In this document: positions 7,628-18,039 of the stretch, one piece after another
Position numbering within the stretch: position 1 is the stretch's first letter
How the letters are laid out: each line of letters begins with the position of its first letter
Origin: Vibrio sp. Y2-5
GTDB lineage: Bacteria > Pseudomonadota > Gammaproteobacteria > Enterobacterales > Vibrionaceae
Length of the DNA: 64,000 nt
NCBI RefSeq assembly: GCF_014596725.1
Contig: NZ_JACVEG010000006.1
Coordinates: forward strand, 178,049 to 242,048
Direction of reading: 5' to 3'
Position numbers and translations under genes: made by a program
Notes under the pieces: generated by a model
Seen by the model: only the letters and a program-made list of their open reading frames with translations
Databases searched by the model: none
Told to the model about the DNA's origin: nothing

Positions 7628-9343
7628 ATGAGACGAAAATCATTACCAGTGCTATTCGCCGCTTTACTCTTTTCTGCTGCTTCTTTCGCCAAGGTTAGCT
7701 TGGAGATTGATGGCTTAGAAAATGAGCTAAAAGATAACGTCGATGCTTATCTCTCTTCAATTCCAGAATCTGAGTATTCGACTCAGTTGCGTTTTCAATC
7801 TCGCCTGCAAAAAAACATCGTAGAAGCACTCAACGCACTTGGTTATTACCACCCAAAAATTAGTTTTGAAGTGAAACCGTCGGAGGACGTGCTGGCCGTT
7901 CATGTCTATGCTGGTGAAGTCACTCGATTAGAGTTGGTTGATATTGTCATCACTGGTGAAGCCGAAAACGACCCTGATTTTATTCGTGTCATTAGTCAAA
8001 GTGGTCTTAAGCAGGGCGAGCCGCTAAATCACGGTAAATACGACAGTTTAAAATCGTCATTACGTAATCTTGCTCTACAAAAAGGCTACTTCAACGGCAA
8101 GTATATGACTAGCCGTCTGGAGGTCGCGCCCGAATTAAACCAAGCGTTTGTGCGACTGCATTACGACAGTGGTATTCGTTATCAATTTGGCGCGACGAGC
8201 ATAGAAGGCAGTCAAATCGATGAAAATCGTGTTGCTTCTTTGCAACCATACAAAGAAGGCGATCCCTATTTGGTTTCTAAAGTTGGGGAGCACAACCAGA
8301 ACCTATCGAGTACCGAGTGGTTTTCTTCAGTATTTGTTGAGCCTGACTTAAATAATTTGGACGGTGGCCGAGAGCTGCCGATGAAAGTCTCAGTTTCACC
8401 GCAAGCGCGAAATAAATTTGAAACGGGTATTGGTTACTCCACAGACGTTGGCCCTCGAGGTACATTCAAATGGAAGAAACCTTGGATCAACTCACGCGGA
8501 CACAGCTTTGACAGCAGTTTCTCTATTTCAGAACCAGAGCAGTACATTACCGCGGGTTATAAAATTCCGCTGGAAGATGTTCTGCATGAGTATTACCGGA
8601 TTCAGTATGGTTTGAAAAAAGTCGATAACCGCGATACGCAAAGCTTGGAGTCCAATTTATCTGTAGAAAGACATTGGCTAGTGGACAGTGGTTGGCACCG
8701 AACCATGTTTGTTCGTTACCTTCTCGAAAGCTATGAACAAGGTGTGCTTGATGATGTGGGACAGTTTGTGTTACCCGGTTTTACTTTTAGTCGAACCAGA
8801 ACCCGCAACAGTGGTTCACTGATTACATGGGGTGACAAGCAAACCGTTACTATTGAATATGGTTCAGATTCGTTTGTGTCAGAAACTAATGTGGTACGGG
8901 TGTTGGCTGGCACGTCTTGGATTCGCACTGCTGGTGAAAATCATCGTGGTGTATTCCGAATGGGTGGGGGAGCAAACTTTGTTGAGGACTTCGATAAACT
9001 GTCACCTTCATTACGTTTCTTCGCCGGTGGTGACAATAACTTACGTGGTTATGAATATGAGTCGATTTCGCCTCGGGATTCTAGCGGCGCGCTTGCGGGT
9101 GCCAAATATATGGCAACTGGTTCGGTGGAATATCAATACCGCTTAACAGGTAACTGGTGGGGAGCCGTATTCGTCGATGGCGGTGATGCGTTTGATTACA
9201 CGCCCAGATGGAAAACGGGTACGGGGTTTGGTGTTCGCTGGGTATCACCTGTGGGGCCACTTCGTCTCGATTTCGCATGGGGGCTAGAATCTGACCCCGG
9301 TGAGCGTTTCAGAATCCACTTCTCATTAGGGCCAGAGTTATGA
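7628..9343 (+). CDS. tamA: Translocation and assembly module outer-membrane protein TamA
   Basis: 571 residues of the Omp85/BamA superfamily. A signal peptide (about 1-21) is followed by three POTRA domains (about 22-260) and a 16-strand barrel. The barrel has the RFFAGGDNNLRGYEYES segment near residue 460 and the usual GPLRLDFAWGLE end strand. With TamB it helps insert some outer-membrane proteins and moves phospholipid to the outer membrane. The ribosome site is weak. The stop overlaps the tamB start by four bases, so the two are translationally coupled. Confidence 0.96.
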   Translation: MRRKSLPVLFAALLFSAASFAKVSLEIDGLENELKDNVDAYLSSIPESEYSTQLRFQSRLQKNIVEALNALGYYHPKISFEVKPSEDVLAVHVYAGEVTRLELVDIVITGEAENDPDFIRVISQSGLKQGEPLNHGKYDSLKSSLRNLALQKGYFNGKYMTSRLEVAPELNQAFVRLHYDSGIRYQFGATSIEGSQIDENRVASLQPYKEGDPYLVSKVGEHNQNLSSTEWFSSVFVEPDLNNLDGGRELPMKVSVSPQARNKFETGIGYSTDVGPRGTFKWKKPWINSRGHSFDSSFSISEPEQYITAGYKIPLEDVLHEYYRIQYGLKKVDNRDTQSLESNLSVERHWLVDSGWHRTMFVRYLLESYEQGVLDDVGQFVLPGFTFSRTRTRNSGSLITWGDKQTVTIEYGSDSFVSETNVVRVLAGTSWIRTAGENHRGVFRMGGGANFVEDFDKLSPSLRFFAGGDNNLRGYEYESISPRDSSGALAGAKYMATGSVEYQYRLTGNWWGAVFVDGGDAFDYTPRWKTGTGFGVRWVSPVGPLRLDFAWGLESDPGERFRIHFSLGPEL

Positions 9344-12300
9344 TGAAGCTGGCTCTGAAATGGAGCAAATGGATATCGCTTAGTTTGATAGCACTGGTAG
9401 TGATACTGGTATTCGCTATCGCTGGACTTCTGTTTACCAATACTGGTTTAAATTTCGCATTGTGGGGTGTGAATCAATTTGTTCCACAGCTCGAAGTCAA
9501 ATCAACCCAAGGTTCTTTGTTTCCAAGATTTACTCTAAATGAAGTGAGCTTTGTTGATCCCACTTTGAATGTTGATATGCAACTGCAAAGTGCGACGCTC
9601 GCCATTAATGCGAACTGTTTTTTAGAGCCTTCGATTTGCATCAATGACATCAGCCTTTCCGGTTTGAGATTCTCATTACCTACTTTACCTGAAACAACAG
9701 ATTCGGAAGAGGAAGCGAGTTCAGAGCCGCTAACCAACATCACAACGCCTGTTCCTATTCGGCTTAATCGCCTATCTCTAAAAGATATTCAGCTGAATGT
9801 GTTAGGTAACCATATTGCTTGGCAGCACTTCTCCACTCAAGCATCGTTTCAGGGGAACAACCTCACCGTTGGCAAAACCTTATGGAATGATATTGATGTG
9901 ACGTTGGCGCAAAGCCAAGACGAGCCACAGACTGAAAAAGCTGAACCCCAAGAAAAAGCAGAGCCAGCATCCCCAAATGAACCACAGAAGATCGAATTAC
10001 CGGATGTATTGATACCGCTGAGAATTGATTTGTCGCGCTTGGACATCAATCACTTCACTCTTCACCAAGAAACACCAGTGGTGGTGAATCATCTTGGTCT
10101 TAAAGCTAAGGCTTATCAATACGATGTCTCTGTCGACACACTGGAACTTGATACGCCAGAGGTGGATGCGCAGTTAAAAACAAAAGTAAAACTTAAAGAT
10201 AGCTACTCTCTGTCGTTAGATTTGACTTCGAAAGTCAAGTTAGCGGAAGCAAAAGGACAAGCTCTGAGCTTGAGAGCATCAGGCAGTGTGGCGGATTTAA
10301 GTGTACAAGCGGAACTGACCGAACTGGCCAAAGCCAGTATTAAAGCAAAATTGCAGCCTCTTGATCCTCAATTACCGTTTGATATCGACATCAAAGATCT
10401 GCACGGGCAATGGCCTCTGGTTGGTAAAGGGGATTACTTTATTGATGCTTCCCATCTCTATAGTAAAGGTTCGCTAGAGCACTATCAGCTTGGCCTAGTC
10501 GGGCAACTGAAGGGGAAAGAGCTGCCAGATGTTGCGATTGACACCAAAGGTGAGGGGAATTTAAGTGAAATTGCCTTAAGTCATATCCAAATTGATACAC
10601 TCGGTGGACGTGTTCTCGGTGAGATAAAAACCAACTGGGAGCAGCCGATTAATTGGCAAGCCAAGCTGAATATGAATCAAATTCAGCCTGGTCTGCAGTG
10701 GCCGGAAGCGGAAGGTGTTGTCGGTGGTGAAATAGAAACCTCGGGCGAGTTGACTAGCCAAGGTGGTTGGATAGTGAAAGTGCCTCAACTATCCGTGAAT
10801 GGTTTAGTGCGTGATTATCCGTTGCATTTGGATGGACAAATAGATGCCTCAGATATTTCAGGCAAAGGGCAATATGAGGTGACTACTCAGGGAATCAATC
10901 TCGCTCACGGCCCGAATAAGGTTACGGCTAAAGGTAAGCTAGATAAAGAGTGGCGAATGTCTTTGTCACTTAACTTACCGGATTTGTCTAAAAGCGTGCC
11001 GGATCTTAAAGGCAAAGTGATTGGTGATGTATTGCTGCGTGGCGCAATGAGCGAGCCGAAAATCAAACTGTCTTTGGATGCAGACTCTATCGCTTGGCAG
11101 CAAGACGCCAAGGTGAAGCACGTTACTTTAACGGGCAATGTGAAGCCATTGCCTAAACCGCAAGCAGAGTTGCGTCTTAAGGTCACTGATGCTGCTTATC
11201 AGGATCAATTGATCAACTCTATTGCGATGCATTTTAGTGGTGAACAGCAAAAGCACGAACTTACACTGGATGTGAAATCCGACATTCTATCAACCAGTTT
11301 AAATATTCAAGGCGGTCTGAAAGATAAACCTTCGCTGTTGTGGAATGGTCAGTTAAACCGCATGACGGTAGAAACCGAGCAAGGTATCTGGGCATTAGAC
11401 AAGCCGATGAAGGCCAATGTGGATATTGATAAACAGAATGCCACGATCACGGCGCACTGCTGGACTCAGAGTAGTTCATCGGTATGTTTGGACAAGTCAT
11501 CCACCATTGGTGAAAGCGGTGAAGTTCAGCTTTCTGTAAACCAGTTTAATTTCTCTCAAGTTAAAGCATTCATGCCGCCAGATACCAATATCGATGGAGA
11601 GGCAAATGCAAAAGTTTGGGCAAAATGGCAAGCCAACCAGCCTCCTCAAGCAAAATTAGAATTGAATTTATCTCAGGGAGCAGTGATACAGAATCTTGAT
11701 CAACCGTTGACCGTGGGCTGGGATAAGGTCTCTCTACAAGCTTCCTTGATTCGCAATCGGCTTCAAGCTTATTGGAATGTCGATATGACGGACAACGGTG
11801 ACTTGTCTGGGAAAATTATCATTGCGGACGTCACCAAAGAAAACAAACGTATGGAAGGAGATCTTAAGCTCTCCACGTTTAACCTCGATTTTCTTTCGCC
11901 GTTGGTGGGTGAATACAGTTCCCTGAAATCGAATATTGAATCTGACCTCAAGTTTAAAGGCGACATGCTTCATCCACGGGTTGATGGTGTGCTCAGCGTC
12001 GATGGTATTCAGGTGAAAGGCGATATTTCTCCGGTAGAAGTAGATTCAGGTCTGGTCACTTTGACCTTCAAAGGTTATCAGGCAAGTTTAAATGCCAATG
12101 TGCTGACACAAGATGGTGAACTCGAGATCACAGGAGATGCAGACTGGCAAAATCTTGATGATTGGAAAGTGAATAGTCACGTCTTTGCCAAATCGTTGCT
12201 GGTGGATTTGCCACCAATAGTCAAAGTTAAAGTTGTACCAGATCTGACACTGAACATGCAGCCAAAGTTGGCTAAAGTTACTGGGAATATCGCGCTTCCT

Positions 12301-13122
12301 TGGGGGCGAATCGTTGTCGAAGAATTACCACCAAGTGCGGTGAGTGTGTCAAAAGATCAGGTTTTACTGAATGAGGACTTAACGCCAGTAAGTGAGCAGA
12401 ATACGCTGCCGTTTGATATTGAAACGGATGTGTCGATTACTATTGGTGATGACTTCAAGTTAGAGGCGTTTGGACTGGAAGGCGGTTTGGTTGGTCGTGT
12501 CAACGTTGTTCAAAAGGATAAGGGGCCACTGGTTAACGGTGAGATCAATATCCAGAACGGTAAGTATCGCTCCTTTGGTCAGGATTTAGTGATTCAAGAA
12601 GGTAAGATTCTAATGAATGGTCCTGTGGATCAGCCATATCTGTCTATAAAAGCGATTCGTAATCCAGAAAACACTCAAGATGACGTCATTGCGGGTGTGC
12701 AAGTGACAGGACCTGCGAACGAGCCACTTGTTTCGATATTCTCAGAGCCGAGCATGCCACAAGCAAATGCTTTGTCGTACTTACTACGTGGGCAAGATAT
12801 TGACAGTGAAACTGGTGGTGATGCGATGACAACGGCATTGATTGGTTTGAGTCTTGCAAAAAGTGGTAAAGTGGTCAGCCAAATCGGTAGTGCTTTTGGC
12901 GTTCAAGATTTAACACTTGATACAGCGGGCTCGGGGGACGATTCTCAGGTGACGGTGAGTGGTTACATTCGTCCGGGTCTGCAAGTAAAATACGGGGTAG
13001 GTATTTTTAACTCGGTAGGGGAATTTACCGTTCGCTATCGTTTAATGACGGATTTGTATGTGGAAGCGGTATCTGGCTTAGATAGTGCGGTTGATCTGCT
13101 GTATCAATTTGAATTGAATTGA
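9340..13122 (+). CDS. tamB: Translocation and assembly module inner-membrane protein TamB
   Basis: 1260 residues, the family's usual size. One N-terminal membrane helix (about 12-34) anchors it in the inner membrane. The long middle consists of repeated beta segments of the AsmA-like/bridge type that span the periplasm. The C-terminal DUF490/TamB domain runs from about residue 940 and ends in a short aromatic beta strand (DLLYQFELN), as expected for docking to TamA. A Glu/Pro-rich linker sits near residues 190-215. It is coupled to tamA by a four-base overlap. Confidence 0.96.
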   Translation: MMKLALKWSKWISLSLIALVVILVFAIAGLLFTNTGLNFALWGVNQFVPQLEVKSTQGSLFPRFTLNEVSFVDPTLNVDMQLQSATLAINANCFLEPSICINDISLSGLRFSLPTLPETTDSEEEASSEPLTNITTPVPIRLNRLSLKDIQLNVLGNHIAWQHFSTQASFQGNNLTVGKTLWNDIDVTLAQSQDEPQTEKAEPQEKAEPASPNEPQKIELPDVLIPLRIDLSRLDINHFTLHQETPVVVNHLGLKAKAYQYDVSVDTLELDTPEVDAQLKTKVKLKDSYSLSLDLTSKVKLAEAKGQALSLRASGSVADLSVQAELTELAKASIKAKLQPLDPQLPFDIDIKDLHGQWPLVGKGDYFIDASHLYSKGSLEHYQLGLVGQLKGKELPDVAIDTKGEGNLSEIALSHIQIDTLGGRVLGEIKTNWEQPINWQAKLNMNQIQPGLQWPEAEGVVGGEIETSGELTSQGGWIVKVPQLSVNGLVRDYPLHLDGQIDASDISGKGQYEVTTQGINLAHGPNKVTAKGKLDKEWRMSLSLNLPDLSKSVPDLKGKVIGDVLLRGAMSEPKIKLSLDADSIAWQQDAKVKHVTLTGNVKPLPKPQAELRLKVTDAAYQDQLINSIAMHFSGEQQKHELTLDVKSDILSTSLNIQGGLKDKPSLLWNGQLNRMTVETEQGIWALDKPMKANVDIDKQNATITAHCWTQSSSSVCLDKSSTIGESGEVQLSVNQFNFSQVKAFMPPDTNIDGEANAKVWAKWQANQPPQAKLELNLSQGAVIQNLDQPLTVGWDKVSLQASLIRNRLQAYWNVDMTDNGDLSGKIIIADVTKENKRMEGDLKLSTFNLDFLSPLVGEYSSLKSNIESDLKFKGDMLHPRVDGVLSVDGIQVKGDISPVEVDSGLVTLTFKGYQASLNANVLTQDGELEITGDADWQNLDDWKVNSHVFAKSLLVDLPPIVKVKVVPDLTLNMQPKLAKVTGNIALPWGRIVVEELPPSAVSVSKDQVLLNEDLTPVSEQNTLPFDIETDVSITIGDDFKLEAFGLEGGLVGRVNVVQKDKGPLVNGEINIQNGKYRSFGQDLVIQEGKILMNGPVDQPYLSIKAIRNPENTQDDVIAGVQVTGPANEPLVSIFSEPSMPQANALSYLLRGQDIDSETGGDAMTTALIGLSLAKSGKVVSQIGSAFGVQDLTLDTAGSGDDSQVTVSGYIRPGLQVKYGVGIFNSVGEFTVRYRLMTDLYVEAVSGLDSAVDLLYQFELN

Positions 13123-13179
13123 GGCTGTTATATCCAATAAATGTTCAATTAATTGGGTGTATATCTTAAGGAGAAGTAA

Positions 13180-13527
13180 GTGCAACATTTAGTTTTTGTT
13201 TATGGCACTTTACGCCAAGGAGAAAGCAATCATTGCTTTTTAGAAAGTAGTCAATTGCTGGGGCAATATATTACCAAACCTGAGTATTCTCTCTACGATC
13301 TGGGGCCTTATCCGGGTTTAGTGGATGGGCATCATACTATTGCTGGTGAAGTGTATTTAATTGATGACGAGACACTGGCAAAGTTAGATATTCTGGAGGA
13401 TGTTCCAGTGGAATATCGTCGAGAGACCATTGAAACCCCTTTTGGCACTGCATGGATATACATTTACCAAGAAGTGACTTCACAAGAAGCTCTCATTGAT
13501 TCTGGGGATTGGTGCCAACGAGTGTAA
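13180..13527 (+). CDS. ytfP: Gamma-glutamylcyclotransferase-like protein YtfP
   Basis: 115 residues. The start is a GTG with a strong AAGGAG seven bases upstream. The N-terminal YGTLRQGESNHCFL motif and the later GEVYLIDDETLAKLDILED segment are typical of the GGCT/AIG2-like fold, with the conserved glutamate of GGCT enzymes in the latter. The exact substrate of YtfP proteins is not established. It follows tamB by 57 bases, the same order as tamA-tamB-ytfP in enterobacteria, and is probably in that operon. Confidence 0.9.
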   Translation: MQHLVFVYGTLRQGESNHCFLESSQLLGQYITKPEYSLYDLGPYPGLVDGHHTIAGEVYLIDDETLAKLDILEDVPVEYRRETIETPFGTAWIYIYQEVTSQEALIDSGDWCQRV

Positions 13528-13570
13528 GGTTTCACAAGTTTTGGACATTTTAATTCCCCCTGTTTTAGCC

Positions 13571-13601
13571 AAAAAAAAGCCAGCGAAATGTGCTGGCTTT
13601 T
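13571..13601. terminator. Bidirectional terminator between ytfP and ppa
   Basis: AAAAGCCAGC and GCTGGCTTTT form the stem around a 7-base loop. Eight A residues on the left become a strong U-run for the ppa transcript on the minus strand. Confidence 0.88.
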
Positions 13602-13618
13602 CAATTCGTTCGGTACGC

Positions 13619-14149
13619 TTATTTTTGCTGTGCGCGCTCGTATGAAGTTTTGATCTCTTCACGAGCTGCTGCTGCGTCTTCCCAACCTTCAACTTTCACC
13701 CATTTACCCGCTTCAAGGTCTTTGTAACGCTCGAAGAAGTGAGTGATTTGTGCTTTTAGAAGCTCTGGAAGGTCGTTCACATCTTGAATGTGGCTGTATT
13801 CTTTAGAAAGTTTCTCGTGTGGTACCGCAATAACTTTCGCATCTTCACCAGACTCATCGCTCATTTTTAGCACGCCAACTGGGCGGCAGCGAATAACTGA
13901 ACCAGGCATTAGTGGGAATGGTGTTGGTACTAATACGTCTACTGGGTCACCATCTAGAGATAGAGTGTGGTTTACGTAACCGTAGTTACATGGGTAGAAC
14001 ATAGGAGCAGACATGAAACGGTCTACGAATACAGCGCCAGAATCTTTGTCTACTTCGTATTTGATAGGGTCTGCGTTAGCTGGGATTTCGATGATAACGT
14101 AGATATCGTCTGGAAGAGATTTGCCTGCTGGCACATTGTTTAAGCTCAT
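13619..14149 (-). CDS. ppa: Inorganic pyrophosphatase (soluble, family I)
   Basis: 176 residues from the ATG at 14149, which has AAGGAAA upstream and matches the usual [10 protein letters not shown] start; a longer frame upstream is not needed. The metal-binding DGDPVDVLV motif is present (conserved aspartates of family I enzymes), as is the FIDRF-like segment [16 protein letters not shown]. It hydrolyses pyrophosphate to phosphate and so pulls biosynthetic reactions forward. It is a single gene between two terminators. Confidence 0.97.
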   Translation of the reverse strand: MSLNNVPAGKSLPDDIYVIIEIPANADPIKYEVDKDSGAVFVDRFMSAPMFYPCNYGYVNHTLSLDGDPVDVLVPTPFPLMPGSVIRCRPVGVLKMSDESGEDAKVIAVPHEKLSKEYSHIQDVNDLPELLKAQITHFFERYKDLEAGKWVKVEGWEDAAAAREEIKTSYERAQQK

Positions 14150-14344
14150 TAAAGGTTTCCTTTTCGTTAGCCGGACTTCAAGAATCAAGACTTATTGTTA
14201 TACATGTTATGCGTGGGCATCAAAGAGCCACGGCATAGCAAAGGCTAGAGTTTACCCGTAAATGAGTCGATCCCCAAGCAAACCTAAGTCTAATTGATGC
14301 AATTGTAGGTCAAAAAATGCGTAATTGATTGATGAAAGAGAGAT

Positions 14345-14374
14345 AAAAAAAGCGCCTTTGTCAGGCGCTTTCTC
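14345..14374 (-). terminator. Intrinsic terminator of fbp
   Basis: On the minus strand AAAGCGCC and GGCGCTTT pair across a 7-base loop, followed by a T-run. It lies 27 bases past the fbp stop. The remaining 195 bases up to ppa hold no gene and must carry the ppa promoter; I see no clear boxes. Confidence 0.85.
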
Positions 14375-14400
14375 GTCAGTCAGTTATTGCTTGATTATTC

Positions 14401-15411
14401 TTAGTCTGGGTTGTTCTCTAAGAACTCTTCGACTTTGTCGACCATACTTGGGCTACCAACAAAGAAAGGTACTCGTTGGTGTAGTTCGGTTGGTTTGATA
14501 TCCAGAATACGATTCTTACCATCAGAGGCGATACCACCAGCCTGCTCCATCAAAAGCGCAATAGGGTTGCACTCGTACAGAAGACGCAGTTTACCGTTAG
14601 GGTGGCTTTCGGTACTTGGGTACATATAGATACCACCTTTCAGCAGATTGCGGTGGAAGTCAGCAACCAGAGAACCAATATAGCGTGATGTGTAAGGGCG
14701 ATTATCTTCAGGTACATTCTCTTGGCAGTACTTGATGTATTTCTTCACGCCAGTTGGGAAACGAATGTAGTTACCTTCATTAATTGAGTAGATCTTACCG
14801 TTGTCAGGGATTCGCATATTTTCATGCGACAAACAGAAAGAACCAATCGAAGGGTCGTAAGTAAAGCCATTTACACCGTTACCTGTGGTGTAAACCAGCA
14901 TGGTTGAAGAACCGTAAATCACATAACCCGCGGCAACTTGTTTGTGGCCCGGCTGTAAGAAGTCTTCTGCTGTTGGCGGAGCGCCGACCGGAGAAATACG
15001 ACGATAAATGGAGAAAATTGTACCTACGGATACGTTCACATCAATGTTTGACGATCCATCAAGCGGATCCATCAGGACAACGTATTTCGCATTTTTGTTG
15101 AGGTCTTTATTAAAGGCTACAGCTTCATCTTCCTCTTCACTGGCTACGCCACAAACTTGGTCACGCGCTTCAAGCGCGGCTTTAAATTTGTCGTTGGCAT
15201 AAACATCTAGCTTTTGTTGCTCTTCACCTTGCACATTATCCTGACCAGATGCACCTGTGATATCAGCAAGGCCAGCCTTGTTGATCTCTCGGTTTACAAT
15301 CTTTGCCGCAAGACGAATTGAAGCCAGTAAGGAAGATAGTTCACCACTTGCATGGGGGAAGTCGTGTTGTTTCTCAACAATGAACTCACCAAGGGTGCGC
15401 ATCTCAGACAT
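14401..15411 (-). CDS. fbp: Fructose-1,6-bisphosphatase class I
   Basis: 336 residues. The metal-binding motif [12 protein letters not shown] lies at residues 113-124, and the [21 protein letters not shown] region follows near 270-290. It dephosphorylates fructose 1,6-bisphosphate in gluconeogenesis in the cytoplasm. The ATG has AAGGAA upstream. It is divergent from mpl, as in enterobacteria, with a 261-bp gap that should contain both promoters; no unambiguous boxes are seen there. Confidence 0.97.
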   Translation of the reverse strand: MSEMRTLGEFIVEKQHDFPHASGELSSLLASIRLAAKIVNREINKAGLADITGASGQDNVQGEEQQKLDVYANDKFKAALEARDQVCGVASEEEDEAVAFNKDLNKNAKYVVLMDPLDGSSNIDVNVSVGTIFSIYRRISPVGAPPTAEDFLQPGHKQVAAGYVIYGSSTMLVYTTGNGVNGFTYDPSIGSFCLSHENMRIPDNGKIYSINEGNYIRFPTGVKKYIKYCQENVPEDNRPYTSRYIGSLVADFHRNLLKGGIYMYPSTESHPNGKLRLLYECNPIALLMEQAGGIASDGKNRILDIKPTELHQRVPFFVGSPSMVDKVEEFLENNPD

Positions 15412-15672
15412 GTTATTTCCTTAACACTATATTTTCGGGGGGATTTTTTAGTGGGGCTGTGAAGTGTTCTCTGTTGGAACTTTATTGACACGCGCGCCCG
15501 CAATGAGTGTAGGTCTTTTATCTTTTTACGGGTACTGAACTAACTGTTTGATATCTCATTTCTTATGTCGAATTATTACAAATTACATTGCTCTGATCTT
15601 CGATGCTCGCTTTTAGGATGCGAATGAGGATAATGGGAGCCAATACAGTAAAGCGTGAAGAGATTAAACTCT

Positions 15673-17031
15673 ATGCATATTCATATCTTAGGCATTTGTG
15701 GCACTTTCATGGGTGGCGTTGCGATGTTAGCGCGTCAGTTGGGTCACAAAGTTACCGGTAGCGATGCCAATGTTTATCCGCCGATGAGCACCATGCTCGA
15801 GTCGCAAGGGATCGAAATCATTGAAGGTTTTGACACTGCCCAATTTGAACCGCGACCTGATCTGGTGGTGATTGGTAACGCGATGAGTCGTGGTAATCCG
15901 TGTGTTGAATATGTACTAAACAACAATTTACGTTATGTATCTGGCCCACAGTGGTTGCAAGAGTTTCTTTTACATGACCGTTGGGTACTTGCTGTTTCGG
16001 GAACGCACGGCAAAACGACGACTTCCAGCATGCTGACATGGGTGCTTGAGCACTGTGGCTACAAACCGGGTTTTTTGGTCGGCGGAGTACTGGGTAATTT
16101 TGGCATTTCAGCTCGCTTGGGCGAAAGCATGTTTTTTGTCGTAGAAGCCGATGAATATGACAGTGCTTTTTTCGACAAACGTTCTAAGTTTGTTCATTAT
16201 CATCCTAGAACATTGGTGATGAATAATCTGGAGTTCGATCATGCAGACATCTTCGACAATCTTGAAGCCATAAAGCGTCAATTTCATCATTTGGTGAGAA
16301 CAGTGCCAGGCAATGGGCGCATCTTCGCACCAGCGCAAGATGAAGCTCTACAAGATGTTTTACAACGTGGTTGTTGGAGTGAAACAGAGTTCAGTGGTGA
16401 CCATGCTGACTGGCAAGCAGAAAAAATCACTAAAGATGGCTCTCAATTCCATATTGTGTTTAAAAATACACGAGTTGGTACGGTTAAGTGGGATTTAGTG
16501 GGCGATCACAACGTCAGCAATGCTCTGATGGCTGTCGCTGCGGCACGTCATGTGGGTGTGACGCCTGATCTGGCTTGTGAAGCCTTGGGGTCTTTTGTTA
16601 ACACCAAACGCCGTCTAGAGCTAAAAGGCGAAGAAGCTGGTGTTACTGTGTACGACGATTTTGCTCACCACCCAACGGCGATAGAACTGACCTTGGACGG
16701 CCTACGTAATAAAGTGGGTGATAAGAAGATCATCGCGGTATTGGAACCTCGTTCAGCGACAATGAAGCTGGGTGTACATAAAGAAACCTTGGCTCAGTCA
16801 CTTCATGCGGCAGATTCGGTTTATTTGTTCCAGCCTGCCACGATTCCTTGGTCTGTTCAGGATGTGGCTGAGCAGTGTGCACAACCGGCTAAGGTCAGCG
16901 ATAATATTGATGAATTCGTTGCAATGATCTGTTCTGAAGCGCAAGCCGGCGATCAGATTCTGGTGATGAGTAACGGTGGCTTTAATGGTATTCACGATAA
17001 GTTACTCACAGCACTCAAAGCTAAACAGTAG
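15673..17031 (+). CDS. mpl: UDP-N-acetylmuramate:L-alanyl-gamma-D-glutamyl-meso-diaminopimelate ligase
   Basis: 452 residues from the ATG at 15673, where the protein begins [15 protein letters not shown] as in E. coli Mpl; an in-frame GTG at 15655 would add six residues. The ATP-binding [12 protein letters not shown] motif lies near residue 109 and the Mur-ligase C-terminal domain with [12 protein letters not shown] near 330. It reattaches recycled tripeptide to UDP-MurNAc in peptidoglycan recycling. It is followed at 14 bases by ubiX. Confidence 0.95.
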   Translation: MHIHILGICGTFMGGVAMLARQLGHKVTGSDANVYPPMSTMLESQGIEIIEGFDTAQFEPRPDLVVIGNAMSRGNPCVEYVLNNNLRYVSGPQWLQEFLLHDRWVLAVSGTHGKTTTSSMLTWVLEHCGYKPGFLVGGVLGNFGISARLGESMFFVVEADEYDSAFFDKRSKFVHYHPRTLVMNNLEFDHADIFDNLEAIKRQFHHLVRTVPGNGRIFAPAQDEALQDVLQRGCWSETEFSGDHADWQAEKITKDGSQFHIVFKNTRVGTVKWDLVGDHNVSNALMAVAAARHVGVTPDLACEALGSFVNTKRRLELKGEEAGVTVYDDFAHHPTAIELTLDGLRNKVGDKKIIAVLEPRSATMKLGVHKETLAQSLHAADSVYLFQPATIPWSVQDVAEQCAQPAKVSDNIDEFVAMICSEAQAGDQILVMSNGGFNGIHDKLLTALKAKQ

Positions 17032-17045
17032 AGTATGAGAACAAT

Positions 17046-17666
17046 ATGAACCAAAGCAAAGCGATTACCTTAGCGTGGACGGGGGCATCTGGTGCGCCAT
17101 ATGGACTGCGTCTGCTGCAATGTCTGCTCGCAGCGGATTACACCGTGTATCTATTGATCTCGTCAGCGGCTCGCGTGGTGTTAGCGACAGAGCATGATCT
17201 TAAGCTCCCAAGTGGTCCTGATGCAGCGAAAGCGGCATTAGTCGAACATCTGCAGTGCGATGCTGAGAAGTTGATCGTTTGTGGTAAGGAAGATTGGTTC
17301 TCTCCAGTTGCGTCAGGATCTGCGGCACCAAAACAGATGATCGTTTGTCCTTGCTCCACAGGCAGTGTGGCCGCTATTGCTCACGGTATGTCTGATAACC
17401 TGATTGAGAGAGCAGCTGACGTGGTGATGAAAGAGCGTGGTCAGCTTCTGCTGGTGGTGCGAGAAACGCCATTCTCTACTTTGCATTTGGAGAACATGCA
17501 TAAGCTTTCACAAATGGGCGTTACGATTATGCCTGCTGCACCGGGATTTTATCATCAGCCTAAATCGATCGATGATCTGATTGATTTCATGGTTGCTCGT
17601 ATATTGGATCATTTGGGCATTGAGCAAACTCTTGTACCGCGCTGGGGGTATGATCAACGCAGTTAA
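17046..17666 (+). CDS. ubiX: Flavin prenyltransferase UbiX
   Basis: 206 residues. The FMN-binding [16 protein letters not shown] start (residues 12-27) and the [14 protein letters not shown] segment are typical. UbiX joins dimethylallyl phosphate to FMN to make the prenyl-FMN cofactor used by the UbiD decarboxylase in ubiquinone synthesis. It starts 14 bases after mpl and is probably co-transcribed with it. An ERIC-type repeat begins right after the stop codon. Confidence 0.95.
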   Translation: MNQSKAITLAWTGASGAPYGLRLLQCLLAADYTVYLLISSAARVVLATEHDLKLPSGPDAAKAALVEHLQCDAEKLIVCGKEDWFSPVASGSAAPKQMIVCPCSTGSVAAIAHGMSDNLIERAADVVMKERGQLLLVVRETPFSTLHLENMHKLSQMGVTIMPAAPGFYHQPKSIDDLIDFMVARILDHLGIEQTLVPRWGYDQRS

Positions 17667-17667
17667 C

Positions 17668-17799
17668 GTAGATACTCAAACTACTTGGAGTTGCAGGTAG
17701 GCGGCAAGTAAGTGAATCCCCATGAACATAGATAAACTATGTTCATGGGGATGAACGAACCCAGCCAACACCGCTGCAGCTTCAAGTAGGAAGAGTATA
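17668..17799. repeat. ERIC element (enterobacterial repetitive intergenic consensus)
   Basis: About 130 bp of imperfect palindrome that matches the ERIC layout: outer ends TAGATACTC and GAGTATA, then GAGTTGCAGG with GGCGGCAAGTAAGTGAATCC on the left and GCTGCAGCTTCAAGTA on the right. The centre is a near-perfect hairpin (CCCCATGAACATA with TATGTTCATGGGG). It lies between the ubiX stop and the TPP riboswitch, so it would be transcribed in any mpl-ubiX readthrough RNA. Confidence 0.85.
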
Positions 17800-17837
17800 A
17801 GTAGCATCTATTTTCGTTTACATTTACAATCCATTTT

Positions 17838-17966
17838 ACTCACGGGGGGCTAACCATTCACTAGATGAATGGTGCTGAGATCAAGCAGAGCTTGGGACCC
17901 GCAGTCCATTATCCTTCTGATAGTGGTATTTACCTGAACCAGATAATGCTGGCGTAGGAATTGAGT
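17838..17966 (+). ncRNA. TPP riboswitch (THI element)
   Basis: The conserved thi-box elements are visible in order: GGGGGGCTAA, GCTGAGA, a GGACCCGCAGTCC-type helix arm, ACCTGAACCAGATAATGCTGG and CGTAGGAA. It senses thiamine pyrophosphate and should lower expression of the downstream thiBPQ operon when TPP is abundant. It lies 73 bases ahead of thiB. Confidence 0.95.
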
Positions 17967-18001
17967 TGGGAATGTTATAATCACACACCAGATTATTCCT
18001 G

Positions 18002-18034
18002 TCCTCCCTCAAGCCTGTCAGCTCTGAGGAGAGC
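18002..18034 (+). promoter_or_regulatory. Expression platform: sequestered ribosome site of thiB
   Basis: The thiB ribosome site GAGGAG (18026-18031) sits in the loop and 3' arm of a small hairpin GCTCT/AGAGC (18021-18025 with 18030-18034). It can also pair with the upstream TCCTCCCTC (18002-18010). This supports control of translation initiation by the riboswitch; the pairing is my reading of the sequence, not a computed fold. Confidence 0.5.
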
Positions 18035-18039
18035 GAGCC

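Noticed and set aside
17668..17799. Palindrome as a phage or IS end
   Set aside because: Its core and ends match the ERIC repeat; no transposase or integrase is nearby.
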